Shown here piece by piece: positions 50,560 to 60,345 of a stretch of DNA of 64,000 nt. Position numbers and translations under genes: made by a program. This DNA comes from Chlorogloeopsis sp. ULAP01 (GTDB lineage Bacteria; Cyanobacteriota; Cyanobacteriia; Cyanobacteriales; Nostocaceae), in assembly GCF_030381805.1 (NCBI RefSeq), contig NZ_JAUDRH010000001.1, positions 737,839 through 801,838 on the forward strand. Reading direction: 5' to 3'. The notes under the pieces were generated by a model, which saw nothing but the letters and a program-made list of their open reading frames with translations, was not told where the DNA came from and searched no databases. Within the stretch, counting starts at the first letter, position 1. Each line of letters begins with the position of its first letter.

Positions 50560-51606
50560 CTAATGCTGTCCTTGGATTTCTTCTACATCAAACAGGCTAA
50601 TCAACACTCCCGCAATCGGAATTGATAGAAACACTCCTACTAACCCTGCAACTCTTGCTCCAACTAATAATGCAAAAAACATAAACACTGGATTCATATT
50701 GATTGAACCTTGCATAATTCGTGGCATGAGTAAATTTTCTTCTACCTGCTGGAGCAAAATACAACCTACTAATACTTGCAGGCTTAACCAAATTCCTTGA
50801 GGTAAGATAATTAGACAAACAAGAGTAATTCCAATTGTGGCTCCGATTCCAGGAATTAAATCAAATACACCTGCAATTGCAGCCAAAATTAAAGCATAAG
50901 GTAATTGCAAAATTATAAATATAATAAATGTTGAAACTCCAAAGAATATAGATAATAGTAATCGTCCCCAAAAGAAACCTAAAAAATTGCGTTGAATTGC
51001 TACAGTTATTTTTTCACGGCTATGAACTGGAAAAATTTTTAGAATTAATTTCCAGATTCTCTTACCATCTAGTAACATGAAAAAAGCTACAACAGCTATT
51101 ATAATTAAGTCGACAAAATTAGTTAATAAAACTTGAACGGTGGTAAAACCAGTTCCAATCATAGCTAAAGCTTGATTGCGTATTTCTTCTTCAAATGCAT
51201 TAAAATCTACTTGAAAATTCCACTTGCTTAAAAGATTTTGTAATTGTTCTAACTGGGAAATTACAACCTCTATAAATTGTGGGGCTTGATCCACCAACTG
51301 TTGCGCTTGAGATAAGATAGAAAAACCTAGCGTAGCTATCAAACCTGCCAAAATTAATAAGCTCAATAAAAAAACAATAATAACTGCGATCGCGTGAGGT
51401 AAAAAACGCTCAATCCACTTGACCGGATAATTTAGTAAAAACGCTATAATCGCGGCAAATATAAAAATAACCAGCACTTGTTCAAAATAAGCCAAAACCT
51501 GGACAATTGCCCAACCAAGAGCAAACAGTAACACATAGCGAACTAGCTTGGCATTGCTCAATTGCTCCCAGAATTTGTTTATGTTTGGCTCATTTGTTTC
51601 ATTCAT
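50560..51606 (-). CDS. AI-2E family (PerM-like) membrane protein
   Basis: This 348-residue protein has eight or so membrane helices and the family's long amphipathic middle (LVDQAPQFIEVVISQLEQLQNLLSK). The conserved DLIPGIGATIGITL and LLMPRIMQGSINMNPVFMFFALLVGARVAG blocks are present. Members export small molecules or ions; a link to AI-2 holds only for a few. It is first of a same-strand group with the YihY, MscS and baeRF genes (gaps of 99, 30 and 3 bases). Confidence 0.85.
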   Translation of the reverse strand: MNETNEPNINKFWEQLSNAKLVRYVLLFALGWAIVQVLAYFEQVLVIFIFAAIIAFLLNYPVKWIERFLPHAIAVIIVFLLSLLILAGLIATLGFSILSQAQQLVDQAPQFIEVVISQLEQLQNLLSKWNFQVDFNAFEEEIRNQALAMIGTGFTTVQVLLTNFVDLIIIAVVAFFMLLDGKRIWKLILKIFPVHSREKITVAIQRNFLGFFWGRLLLSIFFGVSTFIIFIILQLPYALILAAIAGVFDLIPGIGATIGITLVCLIILPQGIWLSLQVLVGCILLQQVEENLLMPRIMQGSINMNPVFMFFALLVGARVAGLVGVFLSIPIAGVLISLFDVEEIQGQH

Positions 51607-51705
51607 AAATAGTTTAAATTAATTTACAAATAAAGTTAATCTAAAATCGTCATTAGTAGTGGTTAGTTTATTTATATATTTCGTCAGTAAGCTGAGAAAA
51701 TTCTT

Positions 51706-52638
51706 CTACCTGTGGTGACGGTTTCTTTGGGAAGATTTCTGCGATCGCTGTTGCTCGTGCGAAATATGTACAGCATAATCAGACGGTACGATAGGAGAGC
51801 CACGCTGTTTAGCATAAACCTTGGTAAATTCTGCTCCTAAAAAGAGAATGTGAGCAGCATAAAATATCCAAGTAATTATGATTACAAAGGAACCTGCTAC
51901 TCCATAGGCAGAGCCAAAATTAGTTTGACTGAGAAATAATCTGAAGAAAAATTGTCCGGCTAGAAACAGAAGTGCGGTAATGGCTGCACCAACAACAGTA
52001 TCACGCCAGGCAATTTCAACATCGGGGAGAATGGTATACATTAGGACAAATATCAGTGTTGTTGTTCCAAAAGAAACCAAAAAGCTAATAATTTGCCACA
52101 AATAACCAAAACCGGGAACTAATTCATTCAAAAAATTAACTAATGCTATTAATATTGTATTACCGATAAAAGAAAGTAGTAACAATAATGCAATGACCAA
52201 TACCATCGCAAAAGATAATAGGCGTTTACGTATAAAATGTAGGAGATGCCTTTTTGGATCTGCCTTTACCTCCCAAATTCTATCCAATGCATCTTGAATT
52301 TGTGTAAAAACTCCAGTAGCGCCAAATATCAAAAAGCCAAGATTGAATAAAAGCCGAAATGTTCCTCCTGTAGCATCGGCTCTAAAATTAGCTATTGCTG
52401 TTGCAATTAATTCTGCACCTTCCTCACCCACCAGCCCAGATAGTTGACTAATAAGCTGTTCTTTTGCTGCACTTTCTCCATAAATTGTTCCCACAATCAT
52501 AATGATTATGACCATTAATGGAGCGAGGGAGAATACCGTGAAATAAGCTAAAGAAGAAGCTAAAAGTGATACTTCATTAAACTGCCATTCAGAAGCTATT
52601 TCTTTTAACAGTCGCCAAACTTTTCTCAAAATCGACAT
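51706..52638 (-). CDS. YihY/BrkB-family membrane protein
   Basis: This 310-residue protein has about six membrane helices. Typical residues are SSLAYFTVFSLAPLMVIIIMI, FNLGFLIFGATGVFTQIQDALDRIWEV and the C-terminal FGSAYGVAGSFVIIITWIFYAAHILFLGAEFTKVYA. The family is poorly understood (once called ribonuclease BN by mistake). It lies 30 bases from the MscS gene and is likely cotranscribed with it. Confidence 0.88.
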   Translation of the reverse strand: MSILRKVWRLLKEIASEWQFNEVSLLASSLAYFTVFSLAPLMVIIIMIVGTIYGESAAKEQLISQLSGLVGEEGAELIATAIANFRADATGGTFRLLFNLGFLIFGATGVFTQIQDALDRIWEVKADPKRHLLHFIRKRLLSFAMVLVIALLLLLSFIGNTILIALVNFLNELVPGFGYLWQIISFLVSFGTTTLIFVLMYTILPDVEIAWRDTVVGAAITALLFLAGQFFFRLFLSQTNFGSAYGVAGSFVIIITWIFYAAHILFLGAEFTKVYAKQRGSPIVPSDYAVHISHEQQRSQKSSQRNRHHR

Positions 52639-52668
52639 ATTTTAGAATTAAAAATTCACAATATAAAT

Positions 52669-54027
52669 TTATTTAGAGAATTCTGAATTAACTTGATGGT
52701 GATTATTCCTTGGTAGTTGATTGCGAAATTTTATTGTATAAATTTCAGTTGGCATTTCAATTTTTGCCTGCTGTAATGCCTCTTTAATTGCTTGAGCAAT
52801 CAAAGAAGTAGTTTCTAAAAAAGGTAATCTACGGGAGTTCACCCAACATCGCACTTCTATATTGACTGTACTTGCAGCCAACTCTCGGATTAAAACTTCT
52901 GGTTTTGGTTCTGCTTCAACTCCTCTAACTTGTAAAACAGCATCGTTAATAATTTGTTTGGCGGTTGTAATATCTGCACTATAACCAATACCGACCATAA
53001 TTGAATTACGACGAATGGTAGAAGATGTATTATTGGTAATAATGGCGCTAAAAACTTCTTGATTAGGAATATAGACAACACGCCCATCGTAGGTTTTTAT
53101 TGTTGTAGCTCGCAGTTGAATTTGAGTAACAGTACCTTCAATTTCTTTAATGACAATCTGATCTCCTAATCGAAATGGACGAGAGGCAAGCAGAATAATG
53201 CCAGAAAAGTAGTTACTTAAAATATCACGTAAACTAAAGCCAATTGCAACACTCGTTAAACCTAGTGTTCCCAGCAAGGTGGTAAAGTCGAGTCCCAAGA
53301 CTCCCAAAGCAACAATTGTACCTATTACCCATATAATGCCGTATACCAAGCGACTTACCAAGATTTTTGAGTTGTGATCTACTTCCCACTGTCGCGAGCC
53401 AAATAGGGTAAGACGGCGTACACTAATAGCAATTATCCAAGTTGCAATCACAGCTAACAGTGCACCCAAAAAAGATGGTAGGTTGTCTATGCTATCTCGC
53501 TGGAACTGACGCACAGTAACAAATAGACGTTGTCCGACATCAATTGCTAAGGGTGGTTGCTTAAATGCCTGGTTTAATTGAGAAGCCCACTGCTGGGCAA
53601 GCGCTTCGACTGGCAAGTTAAAATCTTGAGCATCCTGTTGGGTAACAGTCATTAAAACCCGATTGCTCACTTGTAAAGTAGCGATACCCCGCGATGGATC
53701 TGGCACAACAATAACATCTCTACCAATTTGAGGTTGTGCCAAAATACCTGCGATGCGACGGTTAATAATTTGTGCTCGTTGTATAGCACTAACATCTCCA
53801 ACACTACCAACTTGAAATATAGGCTGTCCTCTAACGACTATATCAGCAAAGAACAATCCATCTGGTGAGAGTGTCTCAGTTTCAGGGAGTTGGGGTGTAA
53901 CGGGTATAGGTGGTACTTCCTGTGTTAATCCCCTCCCAAGGGGTAGTAGTAATATGTTTGTGAATACTACTACTACCATCAACGCAGTAAATCTGCGTTG
54001 TTTACGAGTTAATCGAGTAACCACCAT
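52669..54027 (-). CDS. mechanosensitive channel (MscS family)
   Basis: This 452-residue protein has an N-terminal signal or anchor, a periplasmic region (35-180) and membrane helices (SFLGALLAVIATWIIAIS; LVYGIIWVIGTIVAL). The pore-lining helix and MscS core are TLLGTLGLTSVAIGFSLRDILSNYFSGIILLASRPFRLGDQIVI, followed by the beta domain (YIPNQEVFSAIITNNT) and a C-terminal alpha/beta domain. It opens on membrane tension to release solutes. It is three bases after the baeRF gene, so the two are in one operon. Confidence 0.88.
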   Translation of the reverse strand: MVVTRLTRKQRRFTALMVVVVFTNILLLPLGRGLTQEVPPIPVTPQLPETETLSPDGLFFADIVVRGQPIFQVGSVGDVSAIQRAQIINRRIAGILAQPQIGRDVIVVPDPSRGIATLQVSNRVLMTVTQQDAQDFNLPVEALAQQWASQLNQAFKQPPLAIDVGQRLFVTVRQFQRDSIDNLPSFLGALLAVIATWIIAISVRRLTLFGSRQWEVDHNSKILVSRLVYGIIWVIGTIVALGVLGLDFTTLLGTLGLTSVAIGFSLRDILSNYFSGIILLASRPFRLGDQIVIKEIEGTVTQIQLRATTIKTYDGRVVYIPNQEVFSAIITNNTSSTIRRNSIMVGIGYSADITTAKQIINDAVLQVRGVEAEPKPEVLIRELAASTVNIEVRCWVNSRRLPFLETTSLIAQAIKEALQQAKIEMPTEIYTIKFRNQLPRNNHHQVNSEFSK

Positions 54028-54030
54028 ACT

Positions 54031-55182
54031 TTAATAACGCAATATGGCAGCTATTGGTTTATCTCCCGGTACTTGCTCTGGACTAACAGCAAAGACTGTA
54101 CCACCATTAAGAAGTGTATGCAGCGCGGCAAAATCCATCAAGTCTTCGTCACCTGTTTCTTGTTCAGGGTGTACTTGTACCCGATTTGTGCTGGGATTAA
54201 AGTGTCCCCACTTTTGTTGTCCAACTGGTACAAATAAAGACTCTACTCTTTGGTAGTAAGCAGCAGTAACGACTTCTTGAATACTACTAGCAGTTTTTCC
54301 TGTTCCTAGTAAAGCTTGGTAGCTAGCAATTGCTTCCTGCTGTGCTTCTTCAAAGTAAGGCTGTACAATCTGCCATGCCTGTGAATGTAATTCCTCTGCT
54401 TTGAGTTCGTCTGGGTTGCCAGCGATGCCTTCATCGATGAGATTGGGATAGGAGTTGGCTTGCTTGTAGATAGGTAGAAGATAGTCAACGCCTGCTAAAA
54501 CCAGAGGCGATCGCTGATTTTTTAGCAACTCTTGCAAGCCGTCATCTATCTTGCGAAAGTAGCGTAGCAGGTTGTCTTTCCTGTCGTCGTTGCCAGCACC
54601 ATGCCCGTGAAATATAGCAGCGCGATCGCCACCACCACCTTGGGATGTACCTGTGTGGAACTGGAGACTTTTTTCGGGATCGTCGTACTTTAGTGCCTCA
54701 GCAATACTGGTAGGTACGTTTTCTAACTCTACTTCACTTACACTATAGCGGGTGCTTTGAAATAATCTCACCTGATTTTGACTCAGCGCTAGGATATAGA
54801 ACAATCCATCACCTGTAAGCAAGGATATTAAAGGTTTAAGATGAAAGCGGTCAGTAACAACGACTAATTCTTGAAAATCAACAGGTACACAGTAGTAACT
54901 AAAAAAGTTGTTAGAAATGAACATTGCTAGTCCATCGCTTTGGTGCTGCCAAAACTCGTATTCATCTAACTCTTGGGCTGGCTGCAACAAGTCTCTGACA
55001 TCTTGAGGACGAAGCCCACTCTCTACTAACTTCTCCTCAGCTTCCCGGATTAAATTTTTAAAACGAATTGGGTTTTGTAGTGTCTCTGTCGACATTTTAT
55101 AAGTCGGCATATAGATAGAAACACAAGTGTGATTTGATTGTGCAGTTAAAATTGCTAATTCATCAATGGAAAATAAGTTCAT
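54031..55182 (-). CDS. baeRF-family protein (eRF1-like fold)
   Basis: This 383-residue protein reads as a bacterial archaeo-eukaryotic release-factor-like protein. The N-terminal CVSIYMPTYKMS is followed by ALSQNQVRLFQSTRYS, a Gly-rich loop (TSQGGGGDRAAIFHGHG) in the position of the GGQ loop, and C-terminal blocks LVLAGVDYLLPIYKQANSYPN and GGTVFAVSPEQVPGDKPIAAILRY. The glycine loop lacks a clean GGQ. Proposed roles are ribosome-related or in stress, all unproven. It sits directly before the MscS gene. Confidence 0.75.
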   Translation of the reverse strand: MNLFSIDELAILTAQSNHTCVSIYMPTYKMSTETLQNPIRFKNLIREAEEKLVESGLRPQDVRDLLQPAQELDEYEFWQHQSDGLAMFISNNFFSYYCVPVDFQELVVVTDRFHLKPLISLLTGDGLFYILALSQNQVRLFQSTRYSVSEVELENVPTSIAEALKYDDPEKSLQFHTGTSQGGGGDRAAIFHGHGAGNDDRKDNLLRYFRKIDDGLQELLKNQRSPLVLAGVDYLLPIYKQANSYPNLIDEGIAGNPDELKAEELHSQAWQIVQPYFEEAQQEAIASYQALLGTGKTASSIQEVVTAAYYQRVESLFVPVGQQKWGHFNPSTNRVQVHPEQETGDEDLMDFAALHTLLNGGTVFAVSPEQVPGDKPIAAILRY

Positions 55183-55676
55183 AATTCTCCTGGAAATAGG
55201 AACTAGGGGCTTTTTGTTGACTCCATTTTTGGAATAATCGAAGTATCGCGCTCTGGTGTTATTCCGCTCAGAACTAAAGTACCCTGTGGGAAGCCGCCTC
55301 TGGCGTCTACTGGGCTAATAGCATAAGTCCACTTCTAGGACTGAAATTTTTGTTGAGTCTACTTCGGTATAATTTAGCTGTGAGCCAGAGAATCAATTCT
55401 CTGGCGCCATAGCAACGAAGCGAGAGATTTACAAAGATGTAGATAAGGCAAGGGCTAGGAAACAGAGGATTTCACAAATTCTTTGTGTGATTAAATTACT
55501 GAGCGAAAAATCTAAGTATGAGCTTGCCACTAGCAGCGAATGCCTACGGTAAGCTATGCGATCGCTCGCAAATAAAGATATTGAAATTTAAGTTGAAATT
55601 CTAGTTCAGCAAACACTCTGCTATGGCGCTTTTACTGGCAGTAATATTATGTCAAATATGTCAAAAAAATTACTCC
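55183..55676. other. gene-free gap
   Basis: It has short repeat modules (GGGAAGCCGCCTCTGGCG near 55290; GCGATCGC near 55559) and no convincing gene. It includes the promoter of the baeRF-MscS group and the sequence downstream of the dehydrogenase gene. Confidence 0.45.
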
Positions 55677-56486
55677 TTAAGCTGACCAAGCTTCTCGGAA
55701 GTCTGCATACAGCGTTAGCCCACCGTCAATAAACAGGGTTTGTCCGGTGATGTATGCCGCTTCATCTGATGCTAAAAATGCTACTGCTGCTGCCATTTCT
55801 TCGGAAGTACCAGCACGTCCCATCGGAATGTGACTTTCTACAACAGCCTTCTTTTCGGGATCGTCAGTCCAAGCTTCATTAATGGGTGTAATTGTCGCAC
55901 CTGGTGCGATGGCGTTAACACGAATACCTCGGTTGGCGTATTCCAGTGCTAGAGTTTTAGTCAGATTTTCCATTCCTCCTTTACTGATGGAATAGGTGAC
56001 ATACATTGGTCTGGGTATAATCTCATGAACACTGGAAACATTGATAATTACCCCAGAACGATTCTGAGCAAGTAGGTGCTTAATAGTTTCACGGGCGCAG
56101 AGGTAAGAACCTCGGAGGTTTACTGCCAGTACTTGATCGAACTCGCTAGTTGGAATTTCATGGGAGGGACTTTCAATTTGAATCCCGGCATTGTTAACCA
56201 AAATATCTAAACTGCCGAACTTTTCGATTACAGTGTTTACCATGCTGATGATGTCTTCTTCATTGGAAACATCACCTTGAACTAGTAGAGACTTAACACC
56301 ACAATTTTCGATATCGCCACACGCCTTTTGCATTGCCATGTCTTCGGTTTCTTCGGCTCCCGCAGGGCTTTTGCGGTAATTGATGGCGATGTTGCAACCC
56401 TCTTGGGCAAGACGAATGGCGATCGCTTGTCCAATTCCTGAACTTGCTCCAGTAATTAGAGCATTCTTGCCTTTCAATCCTTTCAT
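55677..56486 (-). CDS. short-chain dehydrogenase (glucose 1-dehydrogenase-like)
   Basis: This 269-residue classical SDR has the cofactor loop ALITGASSGIGQAIA, NNAG in LVNNAGIQIES, the catalytic Ser in INVSSVHEI and Tyr/Lys in YVTYSISKGGME, and a C-terminal YITGQTLFIDGGLTLYADFRE. This matches the glucose/ribitol dehydrogenase-like group. The substrate cannot be assigned safely. All catalytic residues are present. The fasciclin gene lies 19 bases upstream on the same strand, so an operon is likely. Confidence 0.85.
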   Translation of the reverse strand: MKGLKGKNALITGASSGIGQAIAIRLAQEGCNIAINYRKSPAGAEETEDMAMQKACGDIENCGVKSLLVQGDVSNEEDIISMVNTVIEKFGSLDILVNNAGIQIESPSHEIPTSEFDQVLAVNLRGSYLCARETIKHLLAQNRSGVIINVSSVHEIIPRPMYVTYSISKGGMENLTKTLALEYANRGIRVNAIAPGATITPINEAWTDDPEKKAVVESHIPMGRAGTSEEMAAAVAFLASDEAAYITGQTLFIDGGLTLYADFREAWSA

Positions 56487-56505
56487 TGCACTTTTCCTTT
56501 TTGGT

Positions 56506-57111
56506 TTATAACTTCAAATCTGGAGGTAAAAGTACTTGATCAATTATATGAATAACACCGTTACTGGCTGGAATATCTGGCTGAATGACACGAGCATTAT
56601 TAACTTGAACCTGGTTTGTTGCTTGCTCAACCTGAATGGTTAGTGGGTTAACACCAAGAGTTTTTATATCTCCAGACTGAAGTTGGTTAGCTCTTAGATT
56701 TCCAGGAACGACATGATAAGTCAATATTTGTCTGAGAACCTCACGGTTTTGTGGTTGGAGTAGTTTTTGCCGAGTTGCTTCTGGAAGAGCTGCGAATGCT
56801 TGATCTGATGGTGCAAATATCGTGAAGGGGCCAGTATCATCTAGCTTATCTTCTAAATCTGCTTCATCAATCAGTTTCTCAAGTGTGTTTAATGAGGGAT
56901 GATCGTCGATCACATCTGGAATATCTTTATTCGCAGTTGTACCAGGGGTAGCAGGAGGTGTTGTTGGAGTCGGCGGTTGTGTGACATCAGTAGCAGGTGG
57001 AGTTGGTGTTGGAGAGACTTGGGCAGTTTCGTTAGGTGTACAGGCTGCAAAGACTGGTAGTAGTATAATACCTGTCGCCAAGCTAGCAAACTTTCTAATC
57101 TTCATAGTCAT
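56506..57111 (-). CDS. fasciclin-domain lipoprotein
   Basis: Start at the ATG at 57111 (MTMKIRKF), or two codons on. A signal peptide ends in the lipobox FAAC (LPVFAACTP). A Pro/Thr-rich linker (PTPTPPATDVTQPPTPT) leads to one FAS1 domain (TLEKLIDEADLEDKL, FTIFAPSDQAFAALP, LTYHVVPGNLRA, VNNARVIQPDIPASNGVIHIIDQVLLP). FAS1 proteins are extracellular or periplasmic adhesion proteins. The total is about 201 residues. It precedes the dehydrogenase gene. Confidence 0.85.
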   Translation of the reverse strand: MTMKIRKFASLATGIILLPVFAACTPNETAQVSPTPTPPATDVTQPPTPTTPPATPGTTANKDIPDVIDDHPSLNTLEKLIDEADLEDKLDDTGPFTIFAPSDQAFAALPEATRQKLLQPQNREVLRQILTYHVVPGNLRANQLQSGDIKTLGVNPLTIQVEQATNQVQVNNARVIQPDIPASNGVIHIIDQVLLPPDLKL

Positions 57112-57225
57112 TACTTTGATACTAAATATTGAAATCACTATTTTTGATTTAATCGATTCACTTTGAGTAGTTTATTTCATATTTGTTGAGTCATTCATCT
57201 GTCTGATGGAAAATTAAATTTCTGC

Positions 57226-57843
57226 CTATGAGGTTAAATTTGTAGGAATTTGCTCCGGAACAACCCATAAATAAAGAGTTCTACCACGTATCCTTACTAC
57301 CTGTTGTGGTTTCCAGTTGCCCATATCAAAGCTATGAGAAACAATACGAGTGCCTGGTTTTAGTTCTTTTAATAGTTTTGGTCGCAATCTTAAATTGACA
57401 TTTGGTAATAAATAGAGTGTTACTACAGTGGCATCACCTAAATCAGTTTGAAACAAGTCTTGTTGTTTAAACTCGACGCGATCGCTCACTCCTATTTTTT
57501 GAGCATTAGTACGGCTTTCCTGGACAAGACGAGGATTAATCTCCACGCCCACAGCACGACGAGCGTTATATTTCTGGACAGCAGTAATAGGAATTCGCCC
57601 ATCACCACTACCCAAGTCATAAATCACATCATTACTGTTAACTTGTGCTAGTTCCAGCATAGCTTCTACTACTCGTTGGGGTGTTGGCACATAAGGTACA
57701 TTTGCTCGCTTTGTTTGAGTTCTCATCACAGAAGCAGGCACTTTTGCCTCTACTTCAAAATTGCGTTCCAAGGAGCATCCAACAGAACCAAATACAGTGC
57801 TAACAACCGTAATCAGTAATAGTAGAATTTTTCTGGAAATCAT
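57226..57843 (-). CDS. exported or lipid-anchored class I SAM methyltransferase
   Basis: This protein of 205 residues has an N-terminal signal (ILLLLITVVSTVFG) ending in SVGC, a lipobox, then a Rossmann methyltransferase fold. Motif I is YDLGSGDGRIPI, followed by AVGVEINPRLVQ, VEFKQQDLFQ and TVVTLYLLPNVNLRLRP. The signal sequence is odd because SAM is cytoplasmic. It may be an anchored inner-leaflet enzyme, or its substrate may be outside. The target is unknown. The fold resembles the Dot1-like/small-molecule group. Confidence 0.8.
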   Translation of the reverse strand: MISRKILLLLITVVSTVFGSVGCSLERNFEVEAKVPASVMRTQTKRANVPYVPTPQRVVEAMLELAQVNSNDVIYDLGSGDGRIPITAVQKYNARRAVGVEINPRLVQESRTNAQKIGVSDRVEFKQQDLFQTDLGDATVVTLYLLPNVNLRLRPKLLKELKPGTRIVSHSFDMGNWKPQQVVRIRGRTLYLWVVPEQIPTNLTS

Positions 57844-58233
57844 AGTTTTGATATTTTTTCAAAAAACATCAAGAAATAATATTTGTACTTTGGATGTACG
57901 CTTTGACCAAGAAAGGCAGGAGGCAGTCCCGATGAAACAAGTTTCACAAGCCTTGCATGAAAGTGTTTTTCTCCCCCAGCTTCCCCAGCCTCAAGAGATC
58001 CCCCTGCTCTTTCAAGTCAGAAGGAGTGTCAACAAAACTTCTGTTCACGACTGAAAGGAATAAGGGGTATCAAGTTTCCTATGAGCAAGGCTCACAGGCT
58101 GCCCCGAATGGAAGGGTCTGAATCCCCTTCTGAATGGAACCTTCTGCTCTCTACCTCATGACTTCTTCAATTGAATTTTTAACTGCTTACCCCTTCCCTA
58201 AAACGTATAATTTTTAGCTCAACAGAGCTATTA
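57844..58233. other. gap with possible mobile-element debris
   Basis: Bases 57900-58150 are GC-richer than the surroundings and contain repeats such as GGAAGGGTCTGAATCCCCTTC (imperfect) and TTTCAAGTCAGAAGGAGTG. It could be a remnant, but I cannot name the source and see no ORF with family character. Confidence 0.3.
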
Positions 58234-58638
58234 TTACTTCTTAGGCTTGGCTCGATTTGGCCCACCTGCCCAAGGCGGTGGCCCTTGAGGTGAACGAATT
58301 TCGATTACAGAACCATCTGCTTTAGTAATCCTAAAAGCATCGAATTCACCAGCTCTACCTACTTCACCTGTGACTGTGACTTGCTCACCTTGTTTCAGGT
58401 TAATTTCACGCCACCAACGAGGCCCGGCATCAACAATGACTTGTCCACTGCCATCATCCAGGATGAAATCATTACCAACTATGCTCTGAACTTTTCCAGA
58501 TATGGTGATACCTTGAGGACTCCCTAAGTCACCAATTCTAGTAGTCTGTGTTTGCGTCTGTGCCTGTGCCAATTTGGGAATTGATGGCACAATGATTGTT
58601 GCAACCATCATCAAAGGCAAAAAAATTTTTTGGTTCAT
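58234..58638 (-). CDS. periplasmic OB-fold (BOF-like) protein
   Basis: This 134-residue protein has a signal peptide cleaved after AQA (KLAQAQTQ), followed by a five-stranded OB-like fold: GITISGKVQSIVGNDFILDDGSGQVIVDAGPRWW in outline and EQVTVTGEVGRAGEFDAFRITKADGSVIEI. The tail is Pro-rich and basic (PPPWAGGPNRAKPKK). Such small secreted OB-fold proteins may bind small ligands or metals and are often stress-linked. No operon partner is close (391 bp to the methyltransferase gene, 312 bp to MgtE). Confidence 0.75.
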   Translation of the reverse strand: MNQKIFLPLMMVATIIVPSIPKLAQAQTQTQTTRIGDLGSPQGITISGKVQSIVGNDFILDDGSGQVIVDAGPRWWREINLKQGEQVTVTGEVGRAGEFDAFRITKADGSVIEIRSPQGPPPWAGGPNRAKPKK

Positions 58639-58950
58639 GCTTATAACCTCTTAACTAGTAAGCTCAATCAACGATTGAATTGCTAGAAGTTGTAACTAAC
58701 GCCGAGCAGTAACACAACATTAGTGTTATTGAATTAAGTTTCCAGGGACACAATAATTGCTTTTGGAATTTGATTGCAAATATATTTGCAATCATGTTTG
58801 TATACTTACACCTAATTATGATTAAGCGCAAATGTGATTAAAAAGTGATAAGAAGTTTGTACAAATCAGGTTAATTAGTTAAAGTCGTCATTAGTCTTTA
58901 GTAAGAGTCGCTTTTATCCCGCCTACTCACGTTGCAATAATCGTGATACT
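58639..58950. other. gene-free gap
   Basis: AT-rich, with a short T-rich stretch after the MgtE stop. I see no gene or hairpin that I can defend. Confidence 0.35.
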
Positions 58951-60345
58951 TCACAATCTTAAAATCCATCTGGCGACATTCAGATAAATTAAGACTCCCA
59001 AGACATCAACGGCAGTGGTAATAAAAGGAGCTGACATCAATGCTGGATCTAATTTCAAAGAATGAAACAAAAAAGGTAAGGCAGCACCTGATAGTGAAGC
59101 AATGAGTGAAATAGCGAATAAACTTATACCCACAGCAATTGCTACTGCTAAGTTTCCCTGAAGAAAGAAAGCCCATATCGTAACTACTACACCTAGCATT
59201 GCCCCTAACAAAATACCAGCGATCACCTCTTTGCGAATCACGGTCAAAGTCTCTCGTATACGTATTTCCTGCGTATTCAAACCCCGAATCACTACTGTGG
59301 AAGATTGCGCTCCCACATTACCACCGGTATCAATCAACAATGGGATAAACGCAGCCAAGGTAACTACCTGCTCTAAAACATCTTCTTGATCGCGGATGAC
59401 TGCGGAGGTAAGGGTATTAGTCAATAAAAGAATCAGCAGCCATGATACCCGTCTACGGGCAACTGTGAATAAATTAGTTTGAAAATAGTTGTCAGTGCCA
59501 GATTCAAGCCCTCCCAAGGCATATATATCTTCAGTGGTTTCTTGTTCTAAAATATCAAGAACATCATCAACAGTAACAATGCCTACTAGCCTTTTCTCAG
59601 TATCCACAACAGGCACTGCCACGAAGTCATAACGTTGAATAGTACGGGCCACTTCCTCTTGGTCAGTGTCGGTATGAACATATACCACATCCCTAGTCAT
59701 GATATTGGCGATGAATTCCTCTGGTTGCGCCTTGATCAAATCTCGCAATGAAAGTGTTCCGCTCAGACGACGAGCATCATCAGTGACGTAGAGGTAATAA
59801 ATCATTTCACTCACGTCTGCCAGGCTGCGAATTCGTTCTAAAGCCTGAGTAACGGTCATATTTTCTTTCAGTGACAAGTATTCTGGCGTCATGATCCGCC
59901 CCGCAGTATTGGGTTTGTAACCCAAAAGCAGGGCAGTTGCATCGCGTTCGGCAGGAGTTAGTTGTTGTAAGAGTTGCCGGACTACTTTTGCTGGTAGTTC
60001 GTCAAATAGCCGCGCTCGATCATCGGGTGACATCCGATCAACAATATCCAACACATCTTGACGCTTGAATTCTTCCAGAAGTGCTTGCTGTACATTGGAA
60101 TCAAGATATTCATACACCTCGATCGCCTCTTCTTTAGAAAGCAAACGAAAAGCGATCGCCTGCATCGCCTCAGGTAAGTTGCCAATCACTTCAGCAATAT
60201 CTACTGGTTGAACAGGAACCAGCAAAGCCTTTGCTCCTTCATAGTTCTCTTGAGTAAGCAATGTTTCCAATTGTGCTTGCACTAGCTCCTGTAACTCACG
60301 TCGGGAGCCAGTCATTTGGTATGAAGGGGGAGTTTGTTCAGTCAC
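58951..60345 (-). CDS. mgtE: MgtE-type magnesium channel/transporter
   Basis: This 464-residue protein has a helical N domain (13-140), with YKPNTAGRIMTPEYLSL at the boundary. Two CBS domains follow (LRSLADVSEMIYYLYVTD; VAVPVVDTEKRLVGIVTVDDVLDILE), then five membrane helices with the conserved VGAQSSTVVIRGL and the C-terminal LDPALMSAPFITTAVDVLG. The domain order is exactly that of MgtE, a Mg2+ channel gated by Mg2+ binding to N and CBS domains. No Mg2+ riboswitch is visible upstream; only about 215 bp separate it from the lipid kinase. Confidence 0.92.
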   Translation of the reverse strand: MTEQTPPSYQMTGSRRELQELVQAQLETLLTQENYEGAKALLVPVQPVDIAEVIGNLPEAMQAIAFRLLSKEEAIEVYEYLDSNVQQALLEEFKRQDVLDIVDRMSPDDRARLFDELPAKVVRQLLQQLTPAERDATALLLGYKPNTAGRIMTPEYLSLKENMTVTQALERIRSLADVSEMIYYLYVTDDARRLSGTLSLRDLIKAQPEEFIANIMTRDVVYVHTDTDQEEVARTIQRYDFVAVPVVDTEKRLVGIVTVDDVLDILEQETTEDIYALGGLESGTDNYFQTNLFTVARRRVSWLLILLLTNTLTSAVIRDQEDVLEQVVTLAAFIPLLIDTGGNVGAQSSTVVIRGLNTQEIRIRETLTVIRKEVIAGILLGAMLGVVVTIWAFFLQGNLAVAIAVGISLFAISLIASLSGAALPFLFHSLKLDPALMSAPFITTAVDVLGVLIYLNVARWILRL

